Of a stretch of 43,681 nt of DNA, positions 38,089-43,681 are shown in pieces. The DNA comes from a virus. Location: the IMG/VR virus record IMGVR_UViG_3300007734_000692, positions 1-43,681 of that record, one strand, 5' to 3'. The notes beneath the pieces are model-generated. The model did no database searches, was not told the DNA's origin, and saw only the letters and a list, made by a program, of their open reading frames with translations. Position 1 is the stretch's first letter. Each line of letters starts with the position of its first letter. Both the position numbers and the translations under genes were made by a program.

Positions 38089-38559
38089 TTACTTCTTGTA
38101 ATCTAAGTTGGATTTTAACAGCCACTGATTCTTTTTGTGAACGCGACCACGCTCAACACCTAGATCCAGGGTCAACTGATCGCTAATTGCGTTGGACATA
38201 GTAATCAGTTCATTAAAACATTCAGCAAGTTCATTATGGTTTGTCGCCAGCTGTAGGATGATGCCTTCCTGATTGAAGCAATTTTCAAAAGGAAGCTCAG
38301 GAATATTTGAATATGTAAGGTCCATCACCGTCTTAGGTGTGGCAATATCAAGAGACCTTATGTGTTCAGCAATGGTATCGATACCTTCTTCCATTTCTTT
38401 ATAGATTCTTTCTGTCAGAAGGTGCAGCTCATAGAACTTGCCACCCATCAAACCCCAGTGTACAAGCTGTGTTTGGTGGTAAATGTTGACAGAATCCCTC
38501 AGACACTGCAACAAGAGGCAGTAACAAGGCGTCGTTTTATCAGTAGTTGCTTTTGCCAT
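38089..38559 (-). CDS. Dps-like ferritin-family protein
   Basis: 156 residues from the ATG at 38559; a GTG three codons upstream is possible. H34-W-G-L-M-G-G-K-F-Y-E-L-H46-L-L-T-E50 ... G-I-D61-T-I-A-E65 matches the Dps ferroxidase signature exactly in spacing (E. coli Dps H51, H63, D67, D78, E82). Dps proteins form 12-mers that oxidise and store iron and protect DNA from peroxide. All five metal residues are present, with Glu at the fourth-turn position. The C-terminal half is helical, as expected. In the late cluster, it could be packaged in the virion or act in the lysing host. Confidence 0.8.
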   Translation of the reverse strand: MAKATTDKTTPCYCLLLQCLRDSVNIYHQTQLVHWGLMGGKFYELHLLTERIYKEMEEGIDTIAEHIRSLDIATPKTVMDLTYSNIPELPFENCFNQEGIILQLATNHNELAECFNELITMSNAISDQLTLDLGVERGRVHKKNQWLLKSNLDYKK

Positions 38560-38561
38560 AA

Positions 38562-38834
38562 TCACCACAAATCGTTGCAGGCCCAGTATTTAGGCGTATT
38601 TTTGTCCATGGGCTTGTCGCATCCCATTCTAGCCCTGAAATTCTTTCTACGATCTTTGTCGTGGTGCTGCGTGTAGTCCTCATAACCGCGCCTACCATAA
38701 CGTACAATCTTTTCTTCTCCGTCATGGCAGGACTTGACTACCCACTTATGGGTGTCACCAGAGGGGGCACGCTGCGGCTTGTTGCACTTCATGTGCTCTT
38801 TTGCCAACCGTTTAGCTTTAGCGTGGTCAGCCAT
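38562..38834 (-). CDS. Small basic protein, DUF5754-like
   Basis: 90 residues. H-K-W-V-V-K-S, E-K-I-V-R-Y-G, Y-T-Q-H-H-D-K-D-R-R-K-N-F-R-A-R-M-G-C-D and T-P-K-Y-W-A-C-N-D-L-W form a pattern I recall from small phage and algal-virus proteins (DUF5754), often found with virion genes. Cys and His content suggests metal binding. Function unknown. It lies 2 bp upstream of the Dps-like gene on the same strand. Confidence 0.6.
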   Translation of the reverse strand: MADHAKAKRLAKEHMKCNKPQRAPSGDTHKWVVKSCHDGEEKIVRYGRRGYEDYTQHHDKDRRKNFRARMGCDKPMDKNTPKYWACNDLW

Positions 38835-38836
38835 GT

Positions 38837-39004
38837 CTAATTCCCTAAAGAAGGTGCATAAACTTCTTCTCCCTTAGTTGCCACGTCAAATCCAGATGGA
38901 AGCCGTTCTTTCTGTAGGCTACGGATACCAGAAACATATCGAGCCAGAAAATCTGCAGTTTTATTCTGATCTTGCTCTTGATCAGGTTGCAATCCATCCA
39001 ACAT
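38837..39004 (-). CDS. Very small hypothetical protein
   Basis: 55 residues, ATG at 39004, overlapping the HNH gene's end by 23 nt. The stop is 2 nt from the next start. Acidic N-terminus (D-Q-E-Q-D-Q-N-K), then a helix (A-D-F-L-A-R-Y-V-S-G-I-R-S-L). No family recognised. Confidence 0.55.
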   Translation of the reverse strand: MLDGLQPDQEQDQNKTADFLARYVSGIRSLQKERLPSGFDVATKGEEVYAPSLGN

Positions 39005-39392
39005 AAGCGTCCTCGCAAATATAAGGAATAGCTTGGTGCACAGCAGCCAGGTTTAAAGACCTCAGCTTTTGCTCAGTCCATTCCTTAATCTTATCAGCCC
39101 TTTCTTTAGTATATTTAGGATGTTCATCTGTGTACCAAAGATCAAGTTTTTGCGAAGCCTTGGAAGAGTTACAAGCGTTGCAACAGCAAGCAAGGTTGTT
39201 TCTTGAACTATGCCCACCCTTGTGCTTGGGAATAATGTGATCAATCGTGGCCGTATCTGAACACAATTGTCTATCACAATAAGCACATTTCCATTCCCAC
39301 GCCTCAAAAATACTTTGCCTAAACTTCTTTCGAGCAAGTTTAGGCGTAAGAACAATCAGCTCAGCTAAAAGTTCGTTTTCAGTGTGAAACAC
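38982..39392 (-). CDS. HNH endonuclease
   Basis: 136 residues. C36-A-Y-C39, I-D51-H52-I-I-P-K-H-K-G-G-H61, N65/N66, C71-N-A-C74 make a complete HNH with structural zinc. The C-terminal ~55 residues are helical. It is small enough to be a free-standing homing endonuclease; its place between virion genes fits that, though HNH proteins can also assist DNA packaging. Confidence 0.85.
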   Translation of the reverse strand: MFHTENELLAELIVLTPKLARKKFRQSIFEAWEWKCAYCDRQLCSDTATIDHIIPKHKGGHSSRNNLACCCNACNSSKASQKLDLWYTDEHPKYTKERADKIKEWTEQKLRSLNLAAVHQAIPYICEDAYVGWIAT

Positions 39393-39442
39393 GGTAGGTG
39401 CATGCTTCTAAGTAAAAGATATGGCGCATACATCTACCTGAC

Positions 39443-39451
39443 TGCTATGAT
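39443..39451 (+). promoter_or_regulatory. Extended -10 promoter for tRNA (TGCTATGAT)
   Basis: TG-C-TATGAT is 31 bp upstream of the tRNA's first base, so a 5' leader of about 25 nt is predicted. No -35 seen. Confidence 0.45.
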
Positions 39452-39482
39452 TACATCATGCTTGTTTAGCCAACGAGTATTA

Positions 39483-39558
39483 CGGAGTATCGCCTAACTT
39501 GGTCATGGCACCTGCTTTGGGAGCAGGAATAATCTCAGTTCAAATCTGAGTACTCCGA
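39483..39558 (+). tRNA. tRNA-Pro (anticodon UGG)
   Basis: A full cloverleaf: acceptor CGGAGTA (39483-39489) with TACTCCG (39551-39557), 7 perfect pairs; D stem GCC/GGC; anticodon stem CCTGC/GCAGG with loop TTTGGGA, anticodon TGG; T stem CTCAG/CTGAG with loop TTCAAAT; discriminator A39558. The C1-G72 pair and A73 are right for bacterial proline tRNA. CCA is not encoded (ATT follows). The anticodon arm is like cyanobacterial tRNA-Pro. The variable loop is six bases. It is on the plus strand, inside a minus-strand cluster, and overlaps the 3' end of the facing gene by 24 bp. Confidence 0.93.
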
Positions 39559-39768
39559 TTGCCAACTCATATCTTCTGCGGGATCGTACTCAGCTTGCTC
39601 CAGGAGACGCAGTATGTAGTAATGCAGCCGATCCGTTACCCAGCGGAGGTCTTCATCCGACACGTCGCATAAAATGGCGTCTAAGCGTATCTCACGGGTT
39701 GGTTGGCACACGTGGTCCGCCACAAGTTCTAATGCTTTATAGCGGCCACGAGTAAAGTCTCCTAACAT
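39535..39768 (-). CDS. Small hypothetical protein overlapping a tRNA
   Basis: 77 residues. Acidic and helical (L-R-W-V-T-D-R-L-H-Y-Y-I-L-R-L-L-E-Q-A). Its last seven codons and stop are antisense to the 3' part of the tRNA-Pro gene. No family recognised. Confidence 0.6.
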   Translation of the reverse strand: MLGDFTRGRYKALELVADHVCQPTREIRLDAILCDVSDEDLRWVTDRLHYYILRLLEQAEYDPAEDMSWQSEYSDLN

Positions 39769-39769
39769 A

Positions 39770-39985
39770 TTAATCCGGACTGAGAGCGCGGTAGGCTTCG
39801 ATCATTTCTTCCTCATTTTCAGTAAACTTTTGCTTAAGAACATTAAGAATTTCTAAAGCTCCCTGAACCTTTAAGTACCCTTCTTTGGTAGCCATGAGGT
39901 TGGCTTCCATTGTTCGAATATCTATGGTCAAGGTTGCAAGCTGTTCCTGCAGGCCTTTTTCCAGTTCAGTTACGTGGCTTTCCAT
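39770..39985 (-). CDS. Small coiled-coil protein
   Basis: 71 residues, nearly all helix with heptad-like spacing (V-T-E-L-E-K-G-L-Q-E-Q-L-A-T-L). 1 nt from the next gene. Possibly a lysis accessory or virion chaperone, given its place by the endolysin; no family recognised. Confidence 0.6.
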   Translation of the reverse strand: MESHVTELEKGLQEQLATLTIDIRTMEANLMATKEGYLKVQGALEILNVLKQKFTENEEEMIEAYRALSPD

Positions 39986-40015
39986 TTGTGGATAAGATCT
40001 TTAACGATCTTAACA

Positions 40016-40225
40016 CTACCTTTTAGCCAGTGGGGTAAAAAGACCAGCAAAAATTTCTATAAGTTTGTAAAACTTAGATAGAAAAATTTCAATAAAGGTT
40101 GAATTTTCTTTAATCTTAGGACTAAAAGTTAAGTTAATAATGGCAATAGCTAACCCATGCAAAGCCAGAATTACGTCTGTAATACTTTGTATATGGCTGG
40201 TAAGTTGTTTTAAAAAATCATCCAT
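40016..40225 (-). CDS. Small membrane protein, candidate holin
   Basis: 69 residues from the ATG at 40225; an upstream in-frame start overlaps the endolysin gene. One clear membrane helix (I-T-D-V-I-L-A-L-H-G-L-A-I-A-I-I-N-L) and a second amphipathic one (F-I-E-I-F-L-S-K-F-Y), ending in a basic tail. Located 13 bp downstream of the endolysin gene on the same strand, where holins often sit. The role is inferred from position. Confidence 0.5.
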   Translation of the reverse strand: MDDFLKQLTSHIQSITDVILALHGLAIAIINLTFSPKIKENSTFIEIFLSKFYKLIEIFAGLFTPLAKR

Positions 40226-40238
40226 TACTATTAAACCT

Positions 40239-41477
40239 TTATTTAAAAATCCAGCCCCAACCGCTTGCGCCACCGCCGTAAAACAGGCGTGGATTTAAGT
40301 TTTTAAAACTGTAATGCTTATTCTTTCCTGCTCCTAGCGATTGATTCTCCCATACGCCATTAATTAAATCAAGATCACCATAAGGATCTTGCACTAACCA
40401 GTAACTATCACTGTACCCAGTAATAACAATAAAGTGCCCGCCGCCCCTAGGTGCATCAACTGTACCATGATGAAGTATGCCTACAGCGACAGGTTTCCCT
40501 TTGTCTATCTGTTGTTTAATGTCTCGTACATCTAAATTTGTATAGAATTTAGCGTCAACTTTAAGAGCATTTAATGCACCATAGTGAGCTTCTCTGGTAG
40601 TAGTATCGCCGTATTGATTTACAATTTCTAAATAATCTGTATCATCTTTTATTCCTTTTACGTTGAGATATTTTAAACACATTGCAATTGAACTTGTTTG
40701 ACATTGGCGCCATCCTTCCGGACCATTATCTTTTTGATCAAAAAAGGGGAAGTCACGTAGATAACGCAAGTCGCCGTCTTGAGAGTAAGTAGAAATTTTA
40801 GGTGTAAGACCACTCCAGTGGTCGTCATAAATCCACCATTTACCTAACTTAAAACTCATTTCAAGTAAAGTATGTCCGTCACGCTTTTCTAGCACTTGAT
40901 TTGCTGGATACGTCCTGCCTTGATATACCTTTGCTTTTAAATCATTAGGTAGTTCTGAAACTGGCTTAGGTTCTTTCTTGAACCAAGTCTGCTGCAAGGA
41001 AGTAACATCAATAAGTTTTATAATCGGTGTAGTTGATACGGGTTTACAAAATAAGTCAACCTCAGCTCCACGACGACGAGCTAGCCCTTCAATAATTTCT
41101 CCGTTACCTCCCTTTGCCCAACGCGGTAGCTCTTGACTTACTGCAATATTAGGATTCTCTCCACTATTAAGCCGCTTACGTAATGTTGATTCTCCAAGCG
41201 CACCCTCACCAACATTGTAAGTAAAACTTACAAGCGCATCAAACTGATTTTGATTTAACGGTACGGCAATTAATTTACTGACTGCTTGTTCAAATCGAGC
41301 CAGATCTTTTTGCAATAACTGCTCTGCTTGAAGTTCTGTTATTGTCAGGACTTCATGAACGTCGTCACCAGTGTGTCCGTAGCCTATGGTTAAGACACCA
41401 ACCACATCATAGTAAGAAGTAAGACGTAGGCCTTCAAACTTTTTTATTAAGTTTAAACCTGGTTTAGATGTCTTCAC
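40239..41477 (-). CDS. Endolysin: GH24 lysozyme plus C39-like cysteine peptidase
   Basis: 412 residues. Domain 1 (1-145): phage-type lysozyme with catalytic E15 (K-K-F-E-G-L-R), D24 (Y-Y-D-V) and T30 (L-T-I-G-Y-G-H-T), and the S-F-T-Y-N-V-G-E-G-A block; it cuts the glycan chain. Residues 155-235 are a linker that may hold an SH3-like wall-binding unit (G-R-T-Y-P-A-N, L-L-E-M-S-F-K-L-G-K-W-W-I-Y). Domain 2 (240-412): a C39-type papain-like peptidase with C259 (W-R-Q-C-Q-T-S-S), H348 (G-G-G-H-F-I-V-I-T-G-Y) and D364 (V-Q-D-P-Y-G), expected to cleave peptide bonds. Two activities in one protein would open peptidoglycan in two ways. Confidence 0.88.
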   Translation of the reverse strand: MKTSKPGLNLIKKFEGLRLTSYYDVVGVLTIGYGHTGDDVHEVLTITELQAEQLLQKDLARFEQAVSKLIAVPLNQNQFDALVSFTYNVGEGALGESTLRKRLNSGENPNIAVSQELPRWAKGGNGEIIEGLARRRGAEVDLFCKPVSTTPIIKLIDVTSLQQTWFKKEPKPVSELPNDLKAKVYQGRTYPANQVLEKRDGHTLLEMSFKLGKWWIYDDHWSGLTPKISTYSQDGDLRYLRDFPFFDQKDNGPEGWRQCQTSSIAMCLKYLNVKGIKDDTDYLEIVNQYGDTTTREAHYGALNALKVDAKFYTNLDVRDIKQQIDKGKPVAVGILHHGTVDAPRGGGHFIVITGYSDSYWLVQDPYGDLDLINGVWENQSLGAGKNKHYSFKNLNPRLFYGGGASGWGWIFK

Positions 41478-41508
41478 TGCAAGAGGTTGGTACTGATCTC
41501 ACTCAATA

Positions 41509-42057
41509 CTAACCGATACCTGCACTTGTAGTTCCGGAATTAAATGCAATTGTATCTATGCCAGCAGATTTTGTTCCGGTAGAAGGCGGCTCTGTAGGCG
41601 TAGGATCTTCCCCAAGGGCAGGCCAAGCAGAATATTCAGGAGAAGTTACAAAGGCAGCAAGCTCCTCTGTCGTCTTAGTTGCTTTGATCGCTGAAATCTT
41701 AAGACCAGATGAGCTACGAATATTTTCCCGCCAGGTTTTAACGGCTGGATCAGCTGCCTTACCGTTATCAACTGAACGAACAATCATCCAATCAGTAGGA
41801 CTTAAAAGGGTATTTGCGGTGTAACGAGTCTGATCAACCCACTGAGTTACAAGTTGACCGTGATCCTTGGGCAAACCTGGACCCCAATAGAAGCGCTGAT
41901 CGTACCAGGGGGACGGAGGATCAGGTACTTCTGTGATACCAATAGCCTTACGATCTTCTGGTGAAGCTAAGCGAAGCCAGTTGGCAGGGTACTGAGTTCC
42001 ATTTGGTGTTTCAAAAGGAACATCAAGTGCTAATGGCTTGCCGTTTAGAAGAAACAT
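41509..42057 (-). CDS. Tail-fibre-assembly-like protein
   Basis: 182 residues. The N-terminus (F-L-L-N-G-K-P-L, Y-P-A-N-W-L-R-L-A-S), Y-D-Q-R-F-Y-W-G and the later L-L-S-P-T-D-W-M-I-V-R ... W-R-E-N-I-R follow the layout of phage proteins annotated as tail fibre assembly or tail chaperones (DUF4376-like). The tail is Thr/Ser/Pro/Gly-rich. Close to the tail-fibre fragment at 43266, which fits. Confidence 0.55.
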   Translation of the reverse strand: MFLLNGKPLALDVPFETPNGTQYPANWLRLASPEDRKAIGITEVPDPPSPWYDQRFYWGPGLPKDHGQLVTQWVDQTRYTANTLLSPTDWMIVRSVDNGKAADPAVKTWRENIRSSSGLKISAIKATKTTEELAAFVTSPEYSAWPALGEDPTPTEPPSTGTKSAGIDTIAFNSGTTSAGIG

Positions 42058-42071
42058 TATGATACAGCTTT

Positions 42072-42182
42072 TTAGTTATTGTAAGCCTTATCAGCCTTGG
42101 CGCCAGGGGCTTGACAACACAGAACACGTGTCCACGGGTTTAGAAAGTGTGCGGGACTAAGGGCATCAGCAGCATAGATCAT
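42072..42182 (-). CDS. Very small hypothetical protein (doubtful)
   Basis: 36 residues from the ATG at 42182; an in-frame GTG at 42215 would add 11. Reads Y-A-A-D-A-L-S-P-A-H-F-L-N-P-W-T-R-V-L-C-C. The hydrophobic, Cys-containing peptide has plausible composition, but the size makes it uncertain. Confidence 0.35.
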   Translation of the reverse strand: MIYAADALSPAHFLNPWTRVLCCQAPGAKADKAYNN

Positions 42183-42390
42183 CCAGGAAGGGCAACAACG
42201 TTGTGATCTTAACACTTTTTCACGATTTTGCAAATTTGTGAATTTATGAAAAAGTACTTGACTATTCGCTATTTGCAAACAGCAAACCCTCGATTTCCAC
42301 GGGGTTAAAAGTGGGGCGTTCTCAAACTTTCGGGCGAGAAACGTTTAATGCAGTTAACCTAGCTGCACCCCAGCATCGTAGGCGTGTTCA

Positions 42391-42570
42391 CTAATGGGGC
42401 GGCGTTAAACACAAGTTTAGTTGGCCAGGACGTAAAATTACATAACCGCCTTGCGCTTGACACCTCTGCATCAGCTTTTTGTTTGATGCGTGAAGCAATC
42501 CAGCCCAAACCATTGTGGAAGTAGTGATAACAAGAGAAGCGATTAGCAGCCGCTGAAATGTATGTGTCAT
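42391..42570 (-). CDS. Small protein with N-terminal signal or membrane segment
   Basis: 59 residues, ATG at 42570, TAG at 42391-42393. Basic start (M-T-H-T-F-Q-R), then a hydrophobic segment (L-L-I-A-S-L-V-I-T-T-S-T-M-V-W-A-G-L) with a possible signal-peptidase site near A23, then a short soluble part with two Cys. Probably exported or membrane-anchored; possibly a spanin-like or lysis accessory, but this is speculation. Confidence 0.55.
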   Translation of the reverse strand: MTHTFQRLLIASLVITTSTMVWAGLLHASNKKLMQRCQAQGGYVILRPGQLNLCLTPPH

Positions 42571-42592
42571 CGTGCGCGGGCGTATTGGAAGG

Positions 42593-43240
42593 TCATCTAA
42601 TTCCCAAATGCGTTTTTGCTGGAGGAGTCGTCAGGTACGCATGGGCATTCAACAGCAAATCCTTTTTGTCGTAGAACAATCCTAAAGCTTTATTGCAAGC
42701 ATAGCACAGAACGCCGCGAGTAAGCCCAGTCTCGTGGTCATGGTCAATAGAGAGCCTTCGGCCATCTGGCTCTTTACTTCTGCTGCAAATAGCGCATCCT
42801 CCACCTTGTTTTTCGATTAGCTCTGCGTATTGCTCCAGTGAAATTCCATATTTTCTGCGAACGATGGCATCCTCTCTGTCCAGTCCCGACCAGTTGTGGG
42901 CTTTAAATTTTTCACAGTTTCTTGGCCGAGATTCTTTTCTGATTTCTCTAGCGTGTTGCTCGTGTATATTGCCGCAGTGTTTGCACTGAATGCTCCAGTA
43001 ACCAGTCCGTGTTTGGCTTAAAACTTTGCAATGTTTTGTTTCGTAGTTTGCAAGATCTACTTTCTTGCGACATCCGCAACTGCCGGTGTTGCCAGATCGC
43101 AAAGAATTTCCTTGCACCGTTTTAGTATTACCACACTTGCATTTGCATCTGTATGCCAAATGCTGTCCTATATACCCGTCTTCTTCTAGGACGGTAAGCA
43201 GGCCGAACTTTTGTCCAACCATTTCAGCACGCTGAGACAA
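42593..43240 (-). CDS. Recombination endonuclease VII-type nuclease with N-terminal zinc fingers
   Basis: 215 residues; M7 is an alternative start. The N-terminal part (1-60) is an AP2/zinc-binding-like module (G-Q-K-F-G-L-L-T-V, C-K-C-K-C-G-N, S-C-G-C); a second Cys pair is C-K-H-C. The C-terminal part is an endonuclease VII/HNH core: C-A-I-C, L-S-I-D-H-D-H-E-T-G, R-G-V-L-C-Y-A-C-N-K-A-L-G. T4 endonuclease VII resolves branched DNA, whereas copies with extra DNA-binding modules next to tail fibres behave as homing endonucleases. The latter is more likely here. Confidence 0.85.
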   Translation of the reverse strand: MSQRAEMVGQKFGLLTVLEEDGYIGQHLAYRCKCKCGNTKTVQGNSLRSGNTGSCGCRKKVDLANYETKHCKVLSQTRTGYWSIQCKHCGNIHEQHAREIRKESRPRNCEKFKAHNWSGLDREDAIVRRKYGISLEQYAELIEKQGGGCAICSRSKEPDGRRLSIDHDHETGLTRGVLCYACNKALGLFYDKKDLLLNAHAYLTTPPAKTHLGIR

Positions 43241-43265
43241 CGGAAACTAAGCAACTTATATGATT

Positions 43266-43681
43266 TTAGCGTGCTCTAGAGAACTGGAAGGGGTTTTCGG
43301 CGAAGGCGGCGTAGATGTAGGTAGCTCCATTACTGTTGTACGCGGACAGTGATGTACGCAGCTTGAACCCGTTACTGAGAATGTCGTGATAATAGTTTGT
43401 GCTTGTAGTTTCTTGAGTTGATTGATTAGGCATCAACAAGGCATCGACGACGTTAAATGTATTGCGAGCAGTATCGTGCATCACCCAGCTATCACCGGAC
43501 GCCGAAGAGTTTTTAATCATCAACCACCTCGGCCTAAACCCGGTATAAACAAACGGCCCATCTGTGCTGCCATTGCCGGTGTAGCTGCCGAAAGAAGAGT
43601 ACCCGGCTACTGGGGCGAAGCAGTAGGCGATATTGGTGCTGCCATTTGTGTTGATCTCTGCGGCATTTCCAATCGAGAACC
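43266..43681 (-). CDS. Tail fibre protein, C-terminal part (cut by window edge)
   Basis: The frame runs from the right edge (first full codon at 43679-43677) to the stop at 43266-43268, so about 137 residues are visible; the ATG at 43523 is internal. G-S-Y-T-G-N-G-S-T-D-G-P-F-V-Y-T-G-F-R-P followed by L-M-I-K-N-S and a beta-rich body is, as I recall, the DUF7483-type domain of cyanophage tail fibres. It ends Y-I-Y-A-A-F-A-E-N-P-F-Q. It would bind the host surface. Confidence 0.75.
   Translation of the reverse strand, partial: FSIGNAAEINTNGSTNIAYCFAPVAGYSSFGSYTGNGSTDGPFVYTGFRPRWLMIKNSSASGDSWVMHDTARNTFNVVDALLMPNQSTQETTSTNYYHDILSNGFKLRTSLSAYNSNGATYIYAAFAENPFQFSRAR

Noticed and set aside
39535-39558. 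tRNA 3' end as an attachment site for prophage integration
   Set aside because: No integrase, excisionase or repeated copy of this segment is seen in the window, and the gene content points to a lytic phage.
42279-42390. Hairpins around TGCAG/CTGCA as a terminator or small RNA
   Set aside because: Stems are five base pairs with no T-run and no promoter; too weak to call.

Overview
The window looks like part of the genome of a tailed double-stranded DNA phage that infects cyanobacteria (a cyanophage). No ribosomal RNA, core metabolic or ribosomal protein genes are seen, and genes are small and packed with 1-4 nt overlaps. Phage hallmarks include a family A DNA polymerase, a primase-helicase, an SSB-like protein, a two-domain endolysin, a tail-fibre fragment, HNH and endonuclease VII-type nucleases and a DUF3310 protein. 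Cyanobacterial flavour comes from a DUF5895-like protein, speD, an NblA-like small protein and a proline tRNA resembling cyanobacterial tRNA-Pro. The host assignment is an inference; no photosystem gene (psbA/psbD) is in this window, and no terminase, portal or major capsid gene was recognised, so this is a segment of a larger genome.

Layout. 1-9.9 kb: the 3' end of a metallophosphoesterase gene, then some thirty small plus-strand genes, mostly unrecognised, including a PcfJ-like protein, a cysteine-rich Gp88/DUF7227-type protein, a ribbon-helix-helix-like protein and two zinc-ribbon proteins related to NrdR-type ribbons. A 300-bp noncoding control region lies at 7.05-7.34 kb. 10.2-26.6 kb: replication, recombination and nucleotide metabolism on the plus strand: DNA polymerase A, dCMP deaminase, tandem-OB SSB, DUF5895-like protein, SWIM-like zinc-finger protein, Gp157-like protein, winged-helix protein, PD-(D/E)XK nuclease and a PrimPol/SF3 helicase. 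Minus-strand genes are interleaved: a 704-residue probable virion protein, a HExxH metalloprotease-like protein, a 436-residue virion protein and speD. 26.6-35.7 kb: a five-gene minus-strand operon of disordered proteins, a noncoding stretch with a very long terminator hairpin, an unusual double HNH-like/HTH gene, an orphan Phd-type antitoxin, two repeat-containing minus-strand genes and a degenerate Dam-type methylase. 35.7-43.7 kb: a nearly unbroken minus-strand late cluster with tail fibre, endonuclease VII, tail-fibre-assembly-like protein, endolysin plus possible holin, HNH, a Dps-like ferritin, a duplicated small virion protein, an NblA-like protein and a lysozyme-like pseudo-enzyme. A plus-strand tRNA-Pro(UGG) sits inside it.

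Regulation. Plus-strand genes are often preceded by good bacterial sigma-70 promoters (TTGACA-like, 16-17 bp, TANNNT) or by an extended -10 of the form TGCTANNNT with no -35, and by intrinsic terminators of the preceding gene. The minus-strand virion genes mostly lack such promoters. A reasonable reading is that plus-strand genes are early or middle genes read by host RNA polymerase, and minus-strand genes are late.

All assignments come from reading the sequence by eye; no database search was run. Start codons are often uncertain because Shine-Dalgarno sequences are rare here.
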